From: Acinetobacter beijerinckii CIP 110307
Lineage (GTDB): Bacteria > Pseudomonadota > Gammaproteobacteria > Pseudomonadales > Moraxellaceae
Direction: 5' to 3'
DNA length: 64,000 nt
Assembly: GCF_000369005.1 (NCBI RefSeq)
Contig: NZ_KB849766.1
Span: 291,721-355,720, forward strand
Every line of letters starts with the position of its first letter. Position 1 is the stretch's first letter. This document shows, piece by piece, positions 17,037-25,587 of this stretch. The notes under the pieces were generated by a model. It had not been told where the DNA came from. It did no database searches and saw only the letters and a program-made list of their open reading frames with translations. The translations under genes were made by a program, and so were the position numbers.

Positions 17037-18470
17037 ATGACCTTAGGTTTAACGGCACTTGAACTGGCTCGAATCCAATTCGCCTTCACTGTATCTTTTC
17101 ATATCATTTTTCCAGCCATATCGATTGGCTTAGCCAGTTTCTTAGCTGTCTTAGAATGGCGATGGCTAAAAACCAATGACCCTATTTATAAAGATCTATT
17201 TAAATACTGGGTCAAAATCTTTGCTGTCGCTTTTGGAATGGGCGTGGTGTCTGGTGTGGTCATGAGCTACCAGTTTGGAACCAACTGGAGTGAGTTTTCC
17301 CGATTCGCAGGTGGTGTAACTGGCCCCTTATTAGCATATGAGGTACTCAGTGCTTTCTTCTTAGAGGCAGGCTTTCTTGGCATCATGTTATTTGGTTGGG
17401 GCCGTGTCGGTAAAAAAGCACATTTCTTTGCCACCCTGATGGTCGCAGTCGGAACATGTATTTCTATGTTCTGGATTCTCTCATCAAATAGTTGGATGCA
17501 AACACCTCAAGGTTTCACTATCGAAAATGGTATTGTTGTTCCACAAGATTGGTTTGCAATCGTCTTTAATCCATCATTTCCTTATCGCTTAGCACACATG
17601 GCAATTGCAGCCTTTATGGTTGCCGCACTTCTTGTTGCTTCAACAGCCGCTTGGCATTTGCTGAAAGGTCGACGTGATGAATTGGTCAAGAAATCATTTT
17701 CAATGGCTCTGTGGTTGATTCTGATTTTAGCACCACTACAGGTTTTCGTGGGTGATGCGCATGGTCTTAATACGCTAAAACATCAACCAGCCAAGCTTGC
17801 AGCAATGGAAGGTCATTGGGAAACCAATTACGATGAGGGTATGCCACTCTATCTATTTGGCATACCAGATATGCAGGAAGAACGTACCAAATATGCAATT
17901 GCAATTCCCAACTTGGGCAGTTTAATCCTAACCCATTCTATGGATGGTACGGTTAAAGGATTAAAAGATTTCGCTCCTGAAGATCGTCCAAACTCTACAA
18001 TCGTTTTTTGGAGTTTTCGCATTATGGTCGGCTTAGGCATGCTGATGCTTTTGCTTGCAGCGATGGGTTTATGGCTCAGAAAAACGGGTAAGTTTTATGA
18101 AAACAAATGGTTTCATCGTTTCGCTTTGATTATGGGGCCATCAGGATTTATTGCATTACTTGCAGGTTGGTTTACCACAGAAGTAGGTCGTCAGCCGTGG
18201 GTGGTTTACGGTGTCATGCGAACTAAAGATGCCTTATCACCGGTTTCGGCTGAACAAGTCGGTTTAACGCTGATTATTTTTGTGGTGGTGTACTGCATTG
18301 TATTTGGTGTGGGCATTTATTACATGCTGAAACTGATGCATAAAGGTCCAGAGTTTATTGATAGCCAAGCTGAACAAGTGGGTGGTGTCGGTCATTTTAA
18401 AACACCAATGCGTCCGTTAAGTGCAGCTGATGAAAAAATTGATGATCGTGATCAAGGAGCTTCATCATGA
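17037..18470 (+). CDS. cydA: Cytochrome bd-type (cyanide-insensitive) quinol oxidase subunit I
   Basis: CydA/CioA carries hemes b558, b595 and d and oxidises quinol at the periplasmic Q loop while reducing oxygen to water. The 477-aa protein has His22 in FTVSFHIIFP as an expected heme ligand, AHMAIAAFMV with another ligand His, and the GRQPWVVYGVMRT signature after the Q loop. The short Q loop marks the CIO-like subgroup. The Shine-Dalgarno GGAGG precedes the ATG. The stop overlaps the start of cydB by 4 nt. The enzyme needs no copper, unlike cytochrome bo3 or cbb3, which is notable beside a metal-handling island. Confidence 0.95.
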   Translation: MTLGLTALELARIQFAFTVSFHIIFPAISIGLASFLAVLEWRWLKTNDPIYKDLFKYWVKIFAVAFGMGVVSGVVMSYQFGTNWSEFSRFAGGVTGPLLAYEVLSAFFLEAGFLGIMLFGWGRVGKKAHFFATLMVAVGTCISMFWILSSNSWMQTPQGFTIENGIVVPQDWFAIVFNPSFPYRLAHMAIAAFMVAALLVASTAAWHLLKGRRDELVKKSFSMALWLILILAPLQVFVGDAHGLNTLKHQPAKLAAMEGHWETNYDEGMPLYLFGIPDMQEERTKYAIAIPNLGSLILTHSMDGTVKGLKDFAPEDRPNSTIVFWSFRIMVGLGMLMLLLAAMGLWLRKTGKFYENKWFHRFALIMGPSGFIALLAGWFTTEVGRQPWVVYGVMRTKDALSPVSAEQVGLTLIIFVVVYCIVFGVGIYYMLKLMHKGPEFIDSQAEQVGGVGHFKTPMRPLSAADEKIDDRDQGASS

Positions 18471-19471
18471 TTGATTTATCTCTGATTTGGATTGTAATCA
18501 TTGCCATTGGTGTTTTTATCTATGTTGTACTTGATGGTTTTGACTTAGGTATCGGGATTCTTTTTCCGTTTATCAAAGATCAGCAAGAACGCGATGTCAT
18601 GATGAATACTGTTGCTCCTGTTTGGGATGGCAACGAAACATGGATGGTTTTGGGTGGTGCAGGTTTATTTGCAGCTTTTCCAATGGTTTATGCAGCAGTT
18701 CTATCTGCTTTTTATATGCCAATTATTTTGATGGTGATTGCGCTGATCTTCCGTGGCGTCGCTTTTGAGTTTCGTTTTAAAGCAAATCGTACGAAGCATT
18801 TGTGGGATGCTGCTTTTATTGGTGGATCTGTACTTTCCAGCTTTTTGCAAGGTGTCATCTTAGGTGCTTATATTCAAGGGATTCATATTGTTGATGGACG
18901 ATATGCAGGCGGTGGCTTAGATTGGCTAACACCTTTCTCTCTTTTCACTGGGGTCGGTGTTGTCGTTGTGTACGCTGCACTTGGTTGTGGATGGTTGATC
19001 ATGAAAACAGATGATCGACTACAACTCAGCATGTACAACTTGATGCCAAAATTGATTATCGGACTATTGCTTATCTTTGCATCGGTCAGTATTTACACCC
19101 CATTAGCACATCCAATGATAGCTGAACGTTGGTTTACGCAACCTCAAATTTTATATTTCAGCCCTGTACCGATTTTAGTTTTAGTCTTTACTTATTTAAC
19201 GATTAAAGCATGTCAAAAACGACAAGAATCAATGCCATTTTTATACACCTTGGCGTTGGTATTCTTGGCATATACAGGTTTTTTAATCAGTATTTTTCCT
19301 TATATTATTCCACCTTCTGTCACCATTTGGGATGCAGCCGCACCAGCCAATAGTCAATTATTCGCGCTTATTGGTGCACTTATTTTGATTCCGATTATTA
19401 TCATTTACACCATCATGGCGTATTGGGTATTCAGAGATAAAGTTCGGATAGGTGATGAAGGCTATCACTAG
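18467..19471 (+). CDS. cydB: Cytochrome bd-type quinol oxidase subunit II
   Basis: CydB is the second large membrane subunit, structurally similar to CydA and needed for heme assembly. The 334-aa protein opens with the family signature of a membrane segment followed by VLDGFDLGIG, then WDGNETWMVL near residue 55. Eight or nine membrane segments are visible. Its ATG overlaps the cydA stop (ATGA), so the two are translationally coupled. A 35-aa peptide gene follows 11 nt later. Confidence 0.95.
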   Translation: MIDLSLIWIVIIAIGVFIYVVLDGFDLGIGILFPFIKDQQERDVMMNTVAPVWDGNETWMVLGGAGLFAAFPMVYAAVLSAFYMPIILMVIALIFRGVAFEFRFKANRTKHLWDAAFIGGSVLSSFLQGVILGAYIQGIHIVDGRYAGGGLDWLTPFSLFTGVGVVVVYAALGCGWLIMKTDDRLQLSMYNLMPKLIIGLLLIFASVSIYTPLAHPMIAERWFTQPQILYFSPVPILVLVFTYLTIKACQKRQESMPFLYTLALVFLAYTGFLISIFPYIIPPSVTIWDAAAPANSQLFALIGALILIPIIIIYTIMAYWVFRDKVRIGDEGYH

Positions 19472-19482
19472 GAGTAACGGAT

Positions 19483-19590
19483 ATGAAATTATCACAAACA
19501 CAATGGTTTATCTTGCTGTGGTTAGGTGGTTTCTTCGGGCTACTACTGATCGCAATGCTGTTTAGGCTTTTACTCAAACTTGCATATTAA
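19483..19590 (+). CDS. CydX-like small membrane peptide (DUF2474 type), 35 aa
   Basis: A very short gene with a strong Shine-Dalgarno (TAGGAG) 11 nt after cydB. The peptide begins MKLSQTQWF, continues with one hydrophobic span over residues 9-28 and ends LLLKLAY. Small single-span subunits such as CydX, CydS or DUF2474 stabilise the hemes of bd oxidases and are encoded directly after cydB, as here. Size, topology and position all agree. Confidence 0.82.
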   Translation: MKLSQTQWFILLWLGGFFGLLLIAMLFRLLLKLAY

Positions 19591-19605
19591 TTTACGAGGT
19601 TTAAG

Positions 19606-19848
19606 ATGAATCAAGTATTTGATACACCTTCGCTACTACAGATGCAAGAACCAGAGTTTGCTCAAGAAATTATTAAAGTACGTCAGCTTATGAAAATTTC
19701 TCAGGCTCAACTTGCAACAAAACTCGGTATTTCAACCCGGACTTTAGAAAGTTGGGAACGAGGTAAAAGGCACCCTTCTAGACCTTCACAAGCATTAATC
19801 CGATTATTTATCAAATCTCCCGAATTTGTTTTAAACAATCTAGGGTAA
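19606..19848 (+). CDS. XRE-family helix-turn-helix regulator (orphan)
   Basis: An 80-aa protein with one helix-turn-helix domain at about residues 22-75 (SQAQLATKLGISTRTLESWE) of the kind seen in HigA/NadS antitoxins. No toxin gene adjoins it on either side: cydX is 15 nt upstream and a terminator follows 4 nt downstream. It therefore appears to be the last gene of the cyd transcript. It may regulate cyd or be a captured antitoxin. The Shine-Dalgarno is GAGG. Confidence 0.8.
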   Translation: MNQVFDTPSLLQMQEPEFAQEIIKVRQLMKISQAQLATKLGISTRTLESWERGKRHPSRPSQALIRLFIKSPEFVLNNLG

Positions 19849-19852
19849 TTTT

Positions 19853-19888
19853 AAAGACCGTACTTTATTATTGTACGGTCTTTTCTTT
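19853..19888 (+). terminator. Terminator of the cyd/XRE transcript
   Basis: AAAGACCGTAC (19853-19863) pairs perfectly with GTACGGTCTTT (19873-19883), with a 9-nt loop and TTCTTTTT beyond. Confidence 0.9.
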
Positions 19889-19921
19889 TTAAGATATTGA
19901 AAGAAATCTAAAATAAGGAAA

Positions 19922-19954
19922 TAAAAAAAGAGACTTTAAATAAAGTCTCTTTTT
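19922..19954 (-). terminator. Bidirectional terminator after the tRNA operon
   Basis: AGAGACTTTA (19929-19938) and TAAAGTCTCT (19941-19950) form a perfect palindrome with A runs before and T runs after, so it works on both strands. On the minus strand it ends the tRNA-Leu/tRNA-Trp transcript 11 nt after the CCA of tRNA-Trp. Confidence 0.85.
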
Positions 19955-19960
19955 CATATT

Positions 19961-20034
19961 TGGCAGAGGATCAAGGACTCGAACCTTGACGAACGGTTTT
20001 GGAGACCGTCATGCTACCATTACACCAATCCTCT
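19961..20034 (-). tRNA. tRNA-Trp (CCA)
   Basis: A 74-nt cloverleaf with an encoded CCA end. The acceptor stem pairs AGAGGAT with ATCCTCT, the anticodon loop CTCCAAA gives anticodon CCA, the T arm is CAAGG-TTCGAGT-CCTTG, and the discriminator is G as expected for tRNA-Trp. The D stem has two wobble pairs. It is second in a two-tRNA transcript. Confidence 0.9.
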
Positions 20035-20102
20035 ATAACCGCATGATTAAGTCATTTCTGGTTTAACCATAAAAAAAGCAAGATATTCTTGCTTTTTAAA
20101 TT

Positions 20103-20187
20103 TGGTGGGGGCGAAGAGACTCGAACTCTTACACCTTGCGGCGCTGGAACCTAAATCCAGTGCGTCTACCAATTTCGCCACGCCCCC
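20103..20187 (-). tRNA. tRNA-Leu (TAG)
   Basis: An 85-nt class II tRNA with a long variable arm and encoded CCA. The acceptor stem starts GGGGGCG, the anticodon stem CTGGA/TCCAG encloses loop TTTAGGT, giving anticodon TAG (reads CUA), and the T arm holds GTTCGAGTC. It is first in the transcript, 68 nt before tRNA-Trp. Confidence 0.95.
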
Positions 20188-20198
20188 GATGGGTATGC

Positions 20199-20227
20199 AT
20201 ATTAGTGAGAAAGCATCTTCATGACAA
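20199..20227 (-). promoter_or_regulatory. Promoter of the tRNA-Leu/tRNA-Trp operon
   Basis: On the minus strand TTGTCA (20222-20227) is followed by a 17-nt spacer and TAATAT (20199-20204). The expected start is about 5 nt before the tRNA-Leu 5' end, a usual distance for a tRNA promoter. Confidence 0.7.
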
Positions 20228-20293
20228 GACTTTCTAACAAAAAATGCATTCAAATGAACATATAATATTCAAATCAAAGATTTATGTTTATTT

Positions 20294-21118
20294 TTACAAC
20301 AACTTGACCGCATTTATACACTTTCTTGCTTCTATAACTGAACTAAAACGTTGATCAGAATTCTTCATTAACAAACCCTCAATTAATGGTAAGAAACACA
20401 AAAAGTGAGATGGCAGTTGTATATGTAATTGTTGACAATGTAGCAATGCCCAATCGTGATAGGTTTTTGCAGTTAGCTTCGAATGGATAAGCCATTCATA
20501 TAAAATAATACCTAATGCATATAAATCAGTTTGAACTGTTTTTTGTTGACCATGAAAAAGTTCAGGTGCCATATAGTGTGGTGTTGCATTTAAGTTTGAA
20601 GCAGTCACACCCTGTTTATGGGCTTGCTCAAAATCAATGAGCTTGCAAAGATTATCATAGCAACGAAAATGCTCAGGCTTCAAATCACCATGAATCCAAC
20701 CTGATTCATGTAAATCACTTAAAACATCTAATACTAAATTGATCTTGTGCTTAATCATTTCGATATCTTTAATTAATTTGATATCTGTAAAAAAAACATG
20801 ACTATCAATCAAAACTAATCCAGAGCCCTCGGTGATTAGCTCATTAAAACAAACAAACTGGTTAAGCTGAATAATTTGGTGCGGCAGTAGAATATTCTGA
20901 TTGATCAAATCACTATGACGATAAAAATCTAACTCATCTAAAAAAGCGTGCTCTAAAATTTGATGATGTTTTGCCTCGTGATATTTGAGCCAATATTTTT
21001 TCTCATCTACATGAAAAGAATATAGTCGCCGACCAAATTGATAACTTTGATTTTTAGTGGTTAAGACCAAATTATTTATTTGAATATTTGGATCATAAAT
21101 CCACGTAGTAAAACTCAT
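20294..21118 (-). CDS. Eukaryotic-like protein kinase
   Basis: A 274-aa soluble kinase-fold protein. It has a likely ATP-binding lysine in KYWLKY (Lys45), the catalytic loop HGDLKPEH at 143-150, the metal-binding IDFE at 161-164 in place of DFG, and an activation-segment MAPEL at 183-187 followed by TDLYALGIILYEW. This is a Hanks-type Ser/Thr kinase pattern with His-Gly-Asp instead of His-Arg-Asp. No membrane segment or sensor domain is present. Its start lies 26 nt inside the upstream patatin gene, so the two are translationally coupled, suggesting that the lipase is a target or partner. Confidence 0.85.
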   Translation of the reverse strand: MSFTTWIYDPNIQINNLVLTTKNQSYQFGRRLYSFHVDEKKYWLKYHEAKHHQILEHAFLDELDFYRHSDLINQNILLPHQIIQLNQFVCFNELITEGSGLVLIDSHVFFTDIKLIKDIEMIKHKINLVLDVLSDLHESGWIHGDLKPEHFRCYDNLCKLIDFEQAHKQGVTASNLNATPHYMAPELFHGQQKTVQTDLYALGIILYEWLIHSKLTAKTYHDWALLHCQQLHIQLPSHFLCFLPLIEGLLMKNSDQRFSSVIEARKCINAVKLL

Positions 21119-22601
21119 TCTGCTGCTTTTCTTCCTGCTTTCGTAATGCCGTTAAACAATGCTCAATGGTTTTACCAATTCGTGCGTGTGTTTCAATTGA
21201 GCTTAGTTTAGGCCATGTTGCCCTCTCACCTTCTTGCTGAAGGATTTTAAAAAGTTTTGGTCGAGGGTTTTTCAACATGTAGTTATAGTGTCTTAAACCA
21301 TACTTGGCAATAATATTGACATCACCATAATAGCGTTGCCCCAAAATTCCATAGCCATGATCTAAAACTCGGCGAATTGGAAAAAAACTCCCCATATAAT
21401 TTCGTGTTAGATCCATTAACTCCATGGCAATTGCCTTGCCTTGATGTCGAATAATTCGTTCAGGCCAACTCAACACATCTCGGCGAAATCTTTCACTATC
21501 GCTTTGCATAAAAGGTACAATATGCGGATTGACCTGACTGGCGATTGTATAATTAATATTGTAAAGCCGCGCCATTTTCTCTTGAGGAAAATCACTGCGC
21601 ATACTGCCATCAACCCATTTGGTATTAGCTAAATACGGCGTGTGCAATCCATCATAACGTTTACTAGTCAAATGCACAGGTGGAAATAATACAGGTACAG
21701 CACAAGAAGCCAATACCGCACTCCAAACCAAAACATTTGGTGCTGTTAATGCATTCATGATACGCGGGTTTTGAGCTGTGTTATAAGGTGCAATGACAAT
21801 ATTGATATGCCGTTTTGATTGTTGATAAGCTTCTGCAAAAGTCACATCTCCAAGATTTTGCATCAGAAACTTTTTCAAATACATGACATCCGCAATTCCA
21901 CCATTTCCGCGAATAAGCTCACTGACTTTTCTAAATTTGAAAGCATCACTGAAAAAGTGCTCTCCTTTTAGTAATTCAGGAATCTTATTGGGAGCAGAAA
22001 CACCGAGCATACCTGTCATGATTGCGCCCGCACTTGAACCTGATAAAACGCTTGGCATCAAATCTTGTTCAAGCAAAGCTTTACAAACACCTGTATGAAA
22101 CAGGCCCAATGTTGCACCACCTGAGAACATAAGTGCTGGTTGTCCATAAGCTTTTTGGCATTCTTCAAAAAAATGAATTTTTTCTTTCAATTGAAATGTG
22201 ATGCACTCGCTCGAAGCTAAATATTGGAAGCATTCACTCATTTCCTCGACATAGTTTTCTATTATTTTTTTAGTCCCAATATACGTTTCAGCATACAGCA
22301 TCGGATGCCCAATATTGGCAAAGTCATACGACAACCCCTCTCTAAGCACATAAATTAAATCGAGAGTCCTGCGCTGTGTGCGATATTTTTTTAATAAGTT
22401 ATGACGTTTAGACAGAATTTCCGCATCAAAATAAGGCGATTGATTGTCATATTTCCATGCCTCCTGACCAGATTCTTCATCCAATTTTAAGGCGATTTCT
22501 TTCCATTCAGCGTAAGAATTTGCATGTTGTAAGTGTTCTTGTAGCATACCAATTCTATATGTTTGATATGTATTTCTTTTTTCTTGAACTCTTTTTAACA
22601 T
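21093..22601 (-). CDS. Patatin-like phospholipase with DUF3336 N-terminus
   Basis: A 502-aa acyl hydrolase. The N-terminal 140 residues resemble DUF3336, the domain that precedes patatin in yeast TGL lipases and bacterial relatives. The patatin core has the oxyanion loop GGATLG (161-166), the nucleophile motif GSSAG (Ser190 central) and the catalytic Asp331 in VDGSM. It should release fatty acids from phospholipid or neutral lipid. No signal peptide is visible, so it is likely cytoplasmic or peripherally membrane-bound. Acinetobacter stores triglycerides and wax esters, which makes a TGL-like role plausible. Its end overlaps the kinase gene by 26 nt. Confidence 0.88.
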   Translation of the reverse strand: MLKRVQEKRNTYQTYRIGMLQEHLQHANSYAEWKEIALKLDEESGQEAWKYDNQSPYFDAEILSKRHNLLKKYRTQRRTLDLIYVLREGLSYDFANIGHPMLYAETYIGTKKIIENYVEEMSECFQYLASSECITFQLKEKIHFFEECQKAYGQPALMFSGGATLGLFHTGVCKALLEQDLMPSVLSGSSAGAIMTGMLGVSAPNKIPELLKGEHFFSDAFKFRKVSELIRGNGGIADVMYLKKFLMQNLGDVTFAEAYQQSKRHINIVIAPYNTAQNPRIMNALTAPNVLVWSAVLASCAVPVLFPPVHLTSKRYDGLHTPYLANTKWVDGSMRSDFPQEKMARLYNINYTIASQVNPHIVPFMQSDSERFRRDVLSWPERIIRHQGKAIAMELMDLTRNYMGSFFPIRRVLDHGYGILGQRYYGDVNIIAKYGLRHYNYMLKNPRPKLFKILQQEGERATWPKLSSIETHARIGKTIEHCLTALRKQEEKQQNEFYYVDL

Positions 22602-22777
22602 TCGCAGTCCTAAATCTCATCATATTTTTTATAATCTTGCACCTATACAATGCAAAAAGCGGCACCAACAATCAAGTATAAAATCTATTTATTGCATTCT
22701 TTTGATGATATTTCCTTTATTTTGAATATGGCGGTGATAGTATCCCTAACTATCGATCAATAAGTTTGGTTTGTATT

Positions 22778-23665
22778 ATGGCTCTCCTTGATTTACCCGA
22801 ATCTATTATCCAATCATTATCTAATGTCTTGACCCAATTACAGCAAATCCTTCCTGCACCAAGACAACCTACAGATTTTTCAGCAATTGCTTTTCGATGG
22901 GAAAATCAAGAATTGGTCGCCATACAACAACCTAAAAAAATGTATTTGGAGGACTTAAAAGGAATCGAAAGACAAAAAGATAAAATCATCCAAAATACTC
23001 TACAGTTTTTGAATGGTTTGCCAGCCAATGATGTTTTATTGACAGGTTCTCGCGGAACTGGAAAATCATCGATTGTACGCGCACTACTGACTGAATATGC
23101 TACACAAGGTTTACGTTTAATCGAAATTGAACGCGATGACTTATCCGATTTACCTAAAATCCAAAAAATGATTCAAGACCGACCTGAAAAATTTATCGTT
23201 TATTGTGATGACCTCGCTTTTAACGCCGAAGATGAAAATTATCGTAGTTTAAAAAGTGTCTTAGATGGCTCACTACAATCAGGTTCAAGCAATTTTATTA
23301 TTTATGCGACCAGTAATCGCCGTCATTTACTTCCTGAATTTATGCATGAAAATACCCCTGTGCGTAAAGTTGATGTTCCGCAATACACAGAGCTACATCC
23401 GCAAGAAGCGATTGAGGAAAAAATTTCACTGTCTGATCGATTTGGATTGTGGCTTTCGTTCTATCCAATGGATCAACAGTTGTATTTAACTATTGTGGAA
23501 CATTACATTCTTAAAGCAGGTTTGGAATACAATGATATTGTTCGCGGCGAGAGCTTAAAATGGTGTCAAGCGCGTGGTCAACGTTCAGGGCGTGCCGCTT
23601 ATCAATTCTCAAAGCATTGGATTGGCTCACAAAATCTTGAAAAATTGTCGAACAAAATCACCTAA
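22778..23665 (+). CDS. DUF815 AAA-type ATPase
   Basis: A 295-aa ATPase of the DUF815 family. Walker A is GSRGTGKSS near residue 90 and Walker B-like FIVYCDDLAF near 145, followed by a sensor-1 segment FIIYATSNRRHLLPE. The family is conserved but lacks a firm role. The chosen start is ATG 22778 (ALLDLPESI follows); an in-frame TTG lies 12 nt upstream. It is transcribed divergently from the patatin gene across 176 nt, and no partner gene is visible. Confidence 0.88.
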   Translation: MALLDLPESIIQSLSNVLTQLQQILPAPRQPTDFSAIAFRWENQELVAIQQPKKMYLEDLKGIERQKDKIIQNTLQFLNGLPANDVLLTGSRGTGKSSIVRALLTEYATQGLRLIEIERDDLSDLPKIQKMIQDRPEKFIVYCDDLAFNAEDENYRSLKSVLDGSLQSGSSNFIIYATSNRRHLLPEFMHENTPVRKVDVPQYTELHPQEAIEEKISLSDRFGLWLSFYPMDQQLYLTIVEHYILKAGLEYNDIVRGESLKWCQARGQRSGRAAYQFSKHWIGSQNLEKLSNKIT

Positions 23666-23767
23666 TAATTGTCCTTAAAAGCTGCGGCTTTGTCCTTATT
23701 TCCATTTAGGTTAGGCAGTTGTTTCACATAACCTTAGCTTCAGCATAGCTTGAGTTTAGGAAATAAA

Positions 23768-24868
23768 ATGAAGAAACAATTGCCCCCTACTGCACTTACA
23801 AGCAAAATTTTGGGAAAGAGTCTCATATTCGCTCAAGGTGCTTTAGATCAAGCCATCAAATATTCAACGATACCATTTGATGCAGCAGATATCATTCTTC
23901 CAAGAACCGATGAAAAATTTTATACATGGACACATTACGGAATTTTTTTCCCGCTATTACCTGAACCACATCGATATCTAAATATCATGATTTTACTCGG
24001 AACGCCGGGTGCACTGGCGTTTGACCATGACGACATTACTAGGGATGATCCACGTAAAACAGCCACTTTCTATTCAAGCACTGCTGCGATAGATCAGCAC
24101 TTATTAAAAGCGTATATCATCCCAGAGCAAACCAATATTCATGTTGATGGTACACAAATTGAATTAGGCAATGAAGTTTCTATTACAGGCAGTTATCCCA
24201 CGATTCATCTTCAAGGTGAATATCATGGTTTAAGTTTTGAATTCGATCTAGATGTGACTAATCAAGCCTCTTGGTTTATCAAAACACCTGTTTACGATCA
24301 TTTTAGTCTTTTATCGAGATTTAAAGGTCAACTTGAATATCAAGGGCAAATAACTGATGCTGAAGGCTTATGTACTTATGAATATGCTAGAGCGACTGGC
24401 GCACATGGCGTAGTTAAAAAACTGCTACCTGAACCTTATAAATTACCACTCGACTTCTTCACCTATCAAATTATTAATCTGAATGAAACAACTCAGCTGT
24501 TATTAACCAAAGCAGATATATTGGGTCAACCCGTCGCTTATACCTTGCATGTTCGCCACACTGATCAAGCTGCTGAAGTGTATACCAATGTTGAATTTAA
24601 AGTGATTTCTCATCAAATTGATGATTATGTTTCACCTAGCGGTAAAAAAATGCGTTTACCACAACTATTTTCTTGGTCAGTCAAAGATGATAACGGTAAA
24701 AAAGTGTTAGAACTTATCGCTGAAATAGACAGCCCTTATCGTTATGGACACGGCATTGGTTATGCTGGGTCTTATACATTTTCAGCTGTATATTTAAATG
24801 ATACTGTGCAAGGTCGCGGATACATCGAATATATTGATGTAGAAGATCAGAAAACGTTTGAAGATTAA
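23768..24868 (+). CDS. DUF6670-like protein of unknown function
   Basis: A 366-aa protein that resembles Acinetobacter proteins annotated DUF6670; I am recalling the family and not aligning it. It has no signal peptide or membrane segment. The body is rich in beta-strand patterns with many aromatic residues (WTHYGIFFPLLPEPHRY, then YRYGHGIGYAGSYTFSAVY), suggesting a lipocalin- or AttH-like beta fold. The start is ATG 23768, set by TTAGGA 11 nt upstream, in preference to an in-frame TTG at 23750. It is monocistronic between the DUF815 ATPase and a convergent TetR gene. Confidence 0.7.
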   Translation: MKKQLPPTALTSKILGKSLIFAQGALDQAIKYSTIPFDAADIILPRTDEKFYTWTHYGIFFPLLPEPHRYLNIMILLGTPGALAFDHDDITRDDPRKTATFYSSTAAIDQHLLKAYIIPEQTNIHVDGTQIELGNEVSITGSYPTIHLQGEYHGLSFEFDLDVTNQASWFIKTPVYDHFSLLSRFKGQLEYQGQITDAEGLCTYEYARATGAHGVVKKLLPEPYKLPLDFFTYQIINLNETTQLLLTKADILGQPVAYTLHVRHTDQAAEVYTNVEFKVISHQIDDYVSPSGKKMRLPQLFSWSVKDDNGKKVLELIAEIDSPYRYGHGIGYAGSYTFSAVYLNDTVQGRGYIEYIDVEDQKTFED

Positions 24869-24935
24869 ATAAATACCTCGATTAGCCTTTGCTGAAACAT
24901 CAAAGGCTAAACTATCTAAAACATACTCACACGCT

Positions 24936-25496
24936 TTAAATCTTCGGAGGACTCAAATTATCAATAAATTGATTAATTGAATCCTTAATCTCAGTTGCCA
25001 CTTTTGTTTCAAAACCTTCGACCAAAAAGCGGCTAATCAGCCCTTCTATAAGGGTATAGGTCACTTCGACCAACATCTCTGCATTAGGAAAAGGTTGCAG
25101 ATATTCTGCAATTAAATTTCTAATCCACACTTTATGCTCTTTTGATACCGTGATAATCTCTTGATCACTCAAATGTGACTCTGCCACTGCTCTGACAAAT
25201 AAACATCCTTTAAAATTATCTTCTTGAAACCATAATAAATGCCAATCGATCAGCCGATTAAGTGCAGTCCTTCCTGTTTCATCAGCGACATAATCTAACA
25301 AGCTGTTTCTAAACTTTTCGTCCCTCGCTTCCAAAACAGACTTCACCAATTGATTTTTATTTTTAAAATAGGTGTACATCGTAGTCTTTGAACAGCCAGA
25401 TTCATCCCGAATGAGATCAACACCTACTCCCACAAAACTATTTTCATAAAATAATTTTTCAGCTGTATGCAAAATTTTTTTGGCTGACTTTGACAT
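24936..25496 (-). CDS. TetR-family repressor
   Basis: A 186-aa TetR regulator with an N-terminal helix-turn-helix (residues 5-50; recognition part SKTTMYTYFKNKNQL) and a ligand domain with a TetR_C-like DNFKGCLFVRA segment. It is transcribed divergently from the HPP-family membrane protein. A perfect inverted repeat lies 17 nt upstream of its start, so it likely represses itself and the HPP gene. The ligand is unknown. Confidence 0.9.
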   Translation of the reverse strand: MSKSAKKILHTAEKLFYENSFVGVGVDLIRDESGCSKTTMYTYFKNKNQLVKSVLEARDEKFRNSLLDYVADETGRTALNRLIDWHLLWFQEDNFKGCLFVRAVAESHLSDQEIITVSKEHKVWIRNLIAEYLQPFPNAEMLVEVTYTLIEGLISRFLVEGFETKVATEIKDSINQFIDNLSPPKI

Positions 25497-25513
25497 AAAA
25501 ATTTACTCACTCA

Positions 25514-25537
25514 AAATAGTACAAATCTGTACTATTT
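25514..25537. promoter_or_regulatory. TetR operator between tetR and the HPP gene
   Basis: AAATAGTACA (25514-25523) and TGTACTATTT (25528-25537) are perfect 10-bp inverted arms around a 4-nt centre. The site lies between divergent starts at 25496 and 25588, the classic TetR layout. Confidence 0.8.
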
Positions 25538-25587
25538 GCAATTTTAGTTATATTATCGCTATAAAGCAACCCTATAGTGAGATCACC

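Noticed and set aside
19606..19848. Toxin-antitoxin system
   Set aside because: The XRE protein resembles an antitoxin but no toxin ORF is next to it on either strand.
20047..20253. Leftward ORF of 68 codons
   Set aside because: Its middle reads across tRNA-Leu on the same strand; this is a well-known false ORF created by tRNA sequence.
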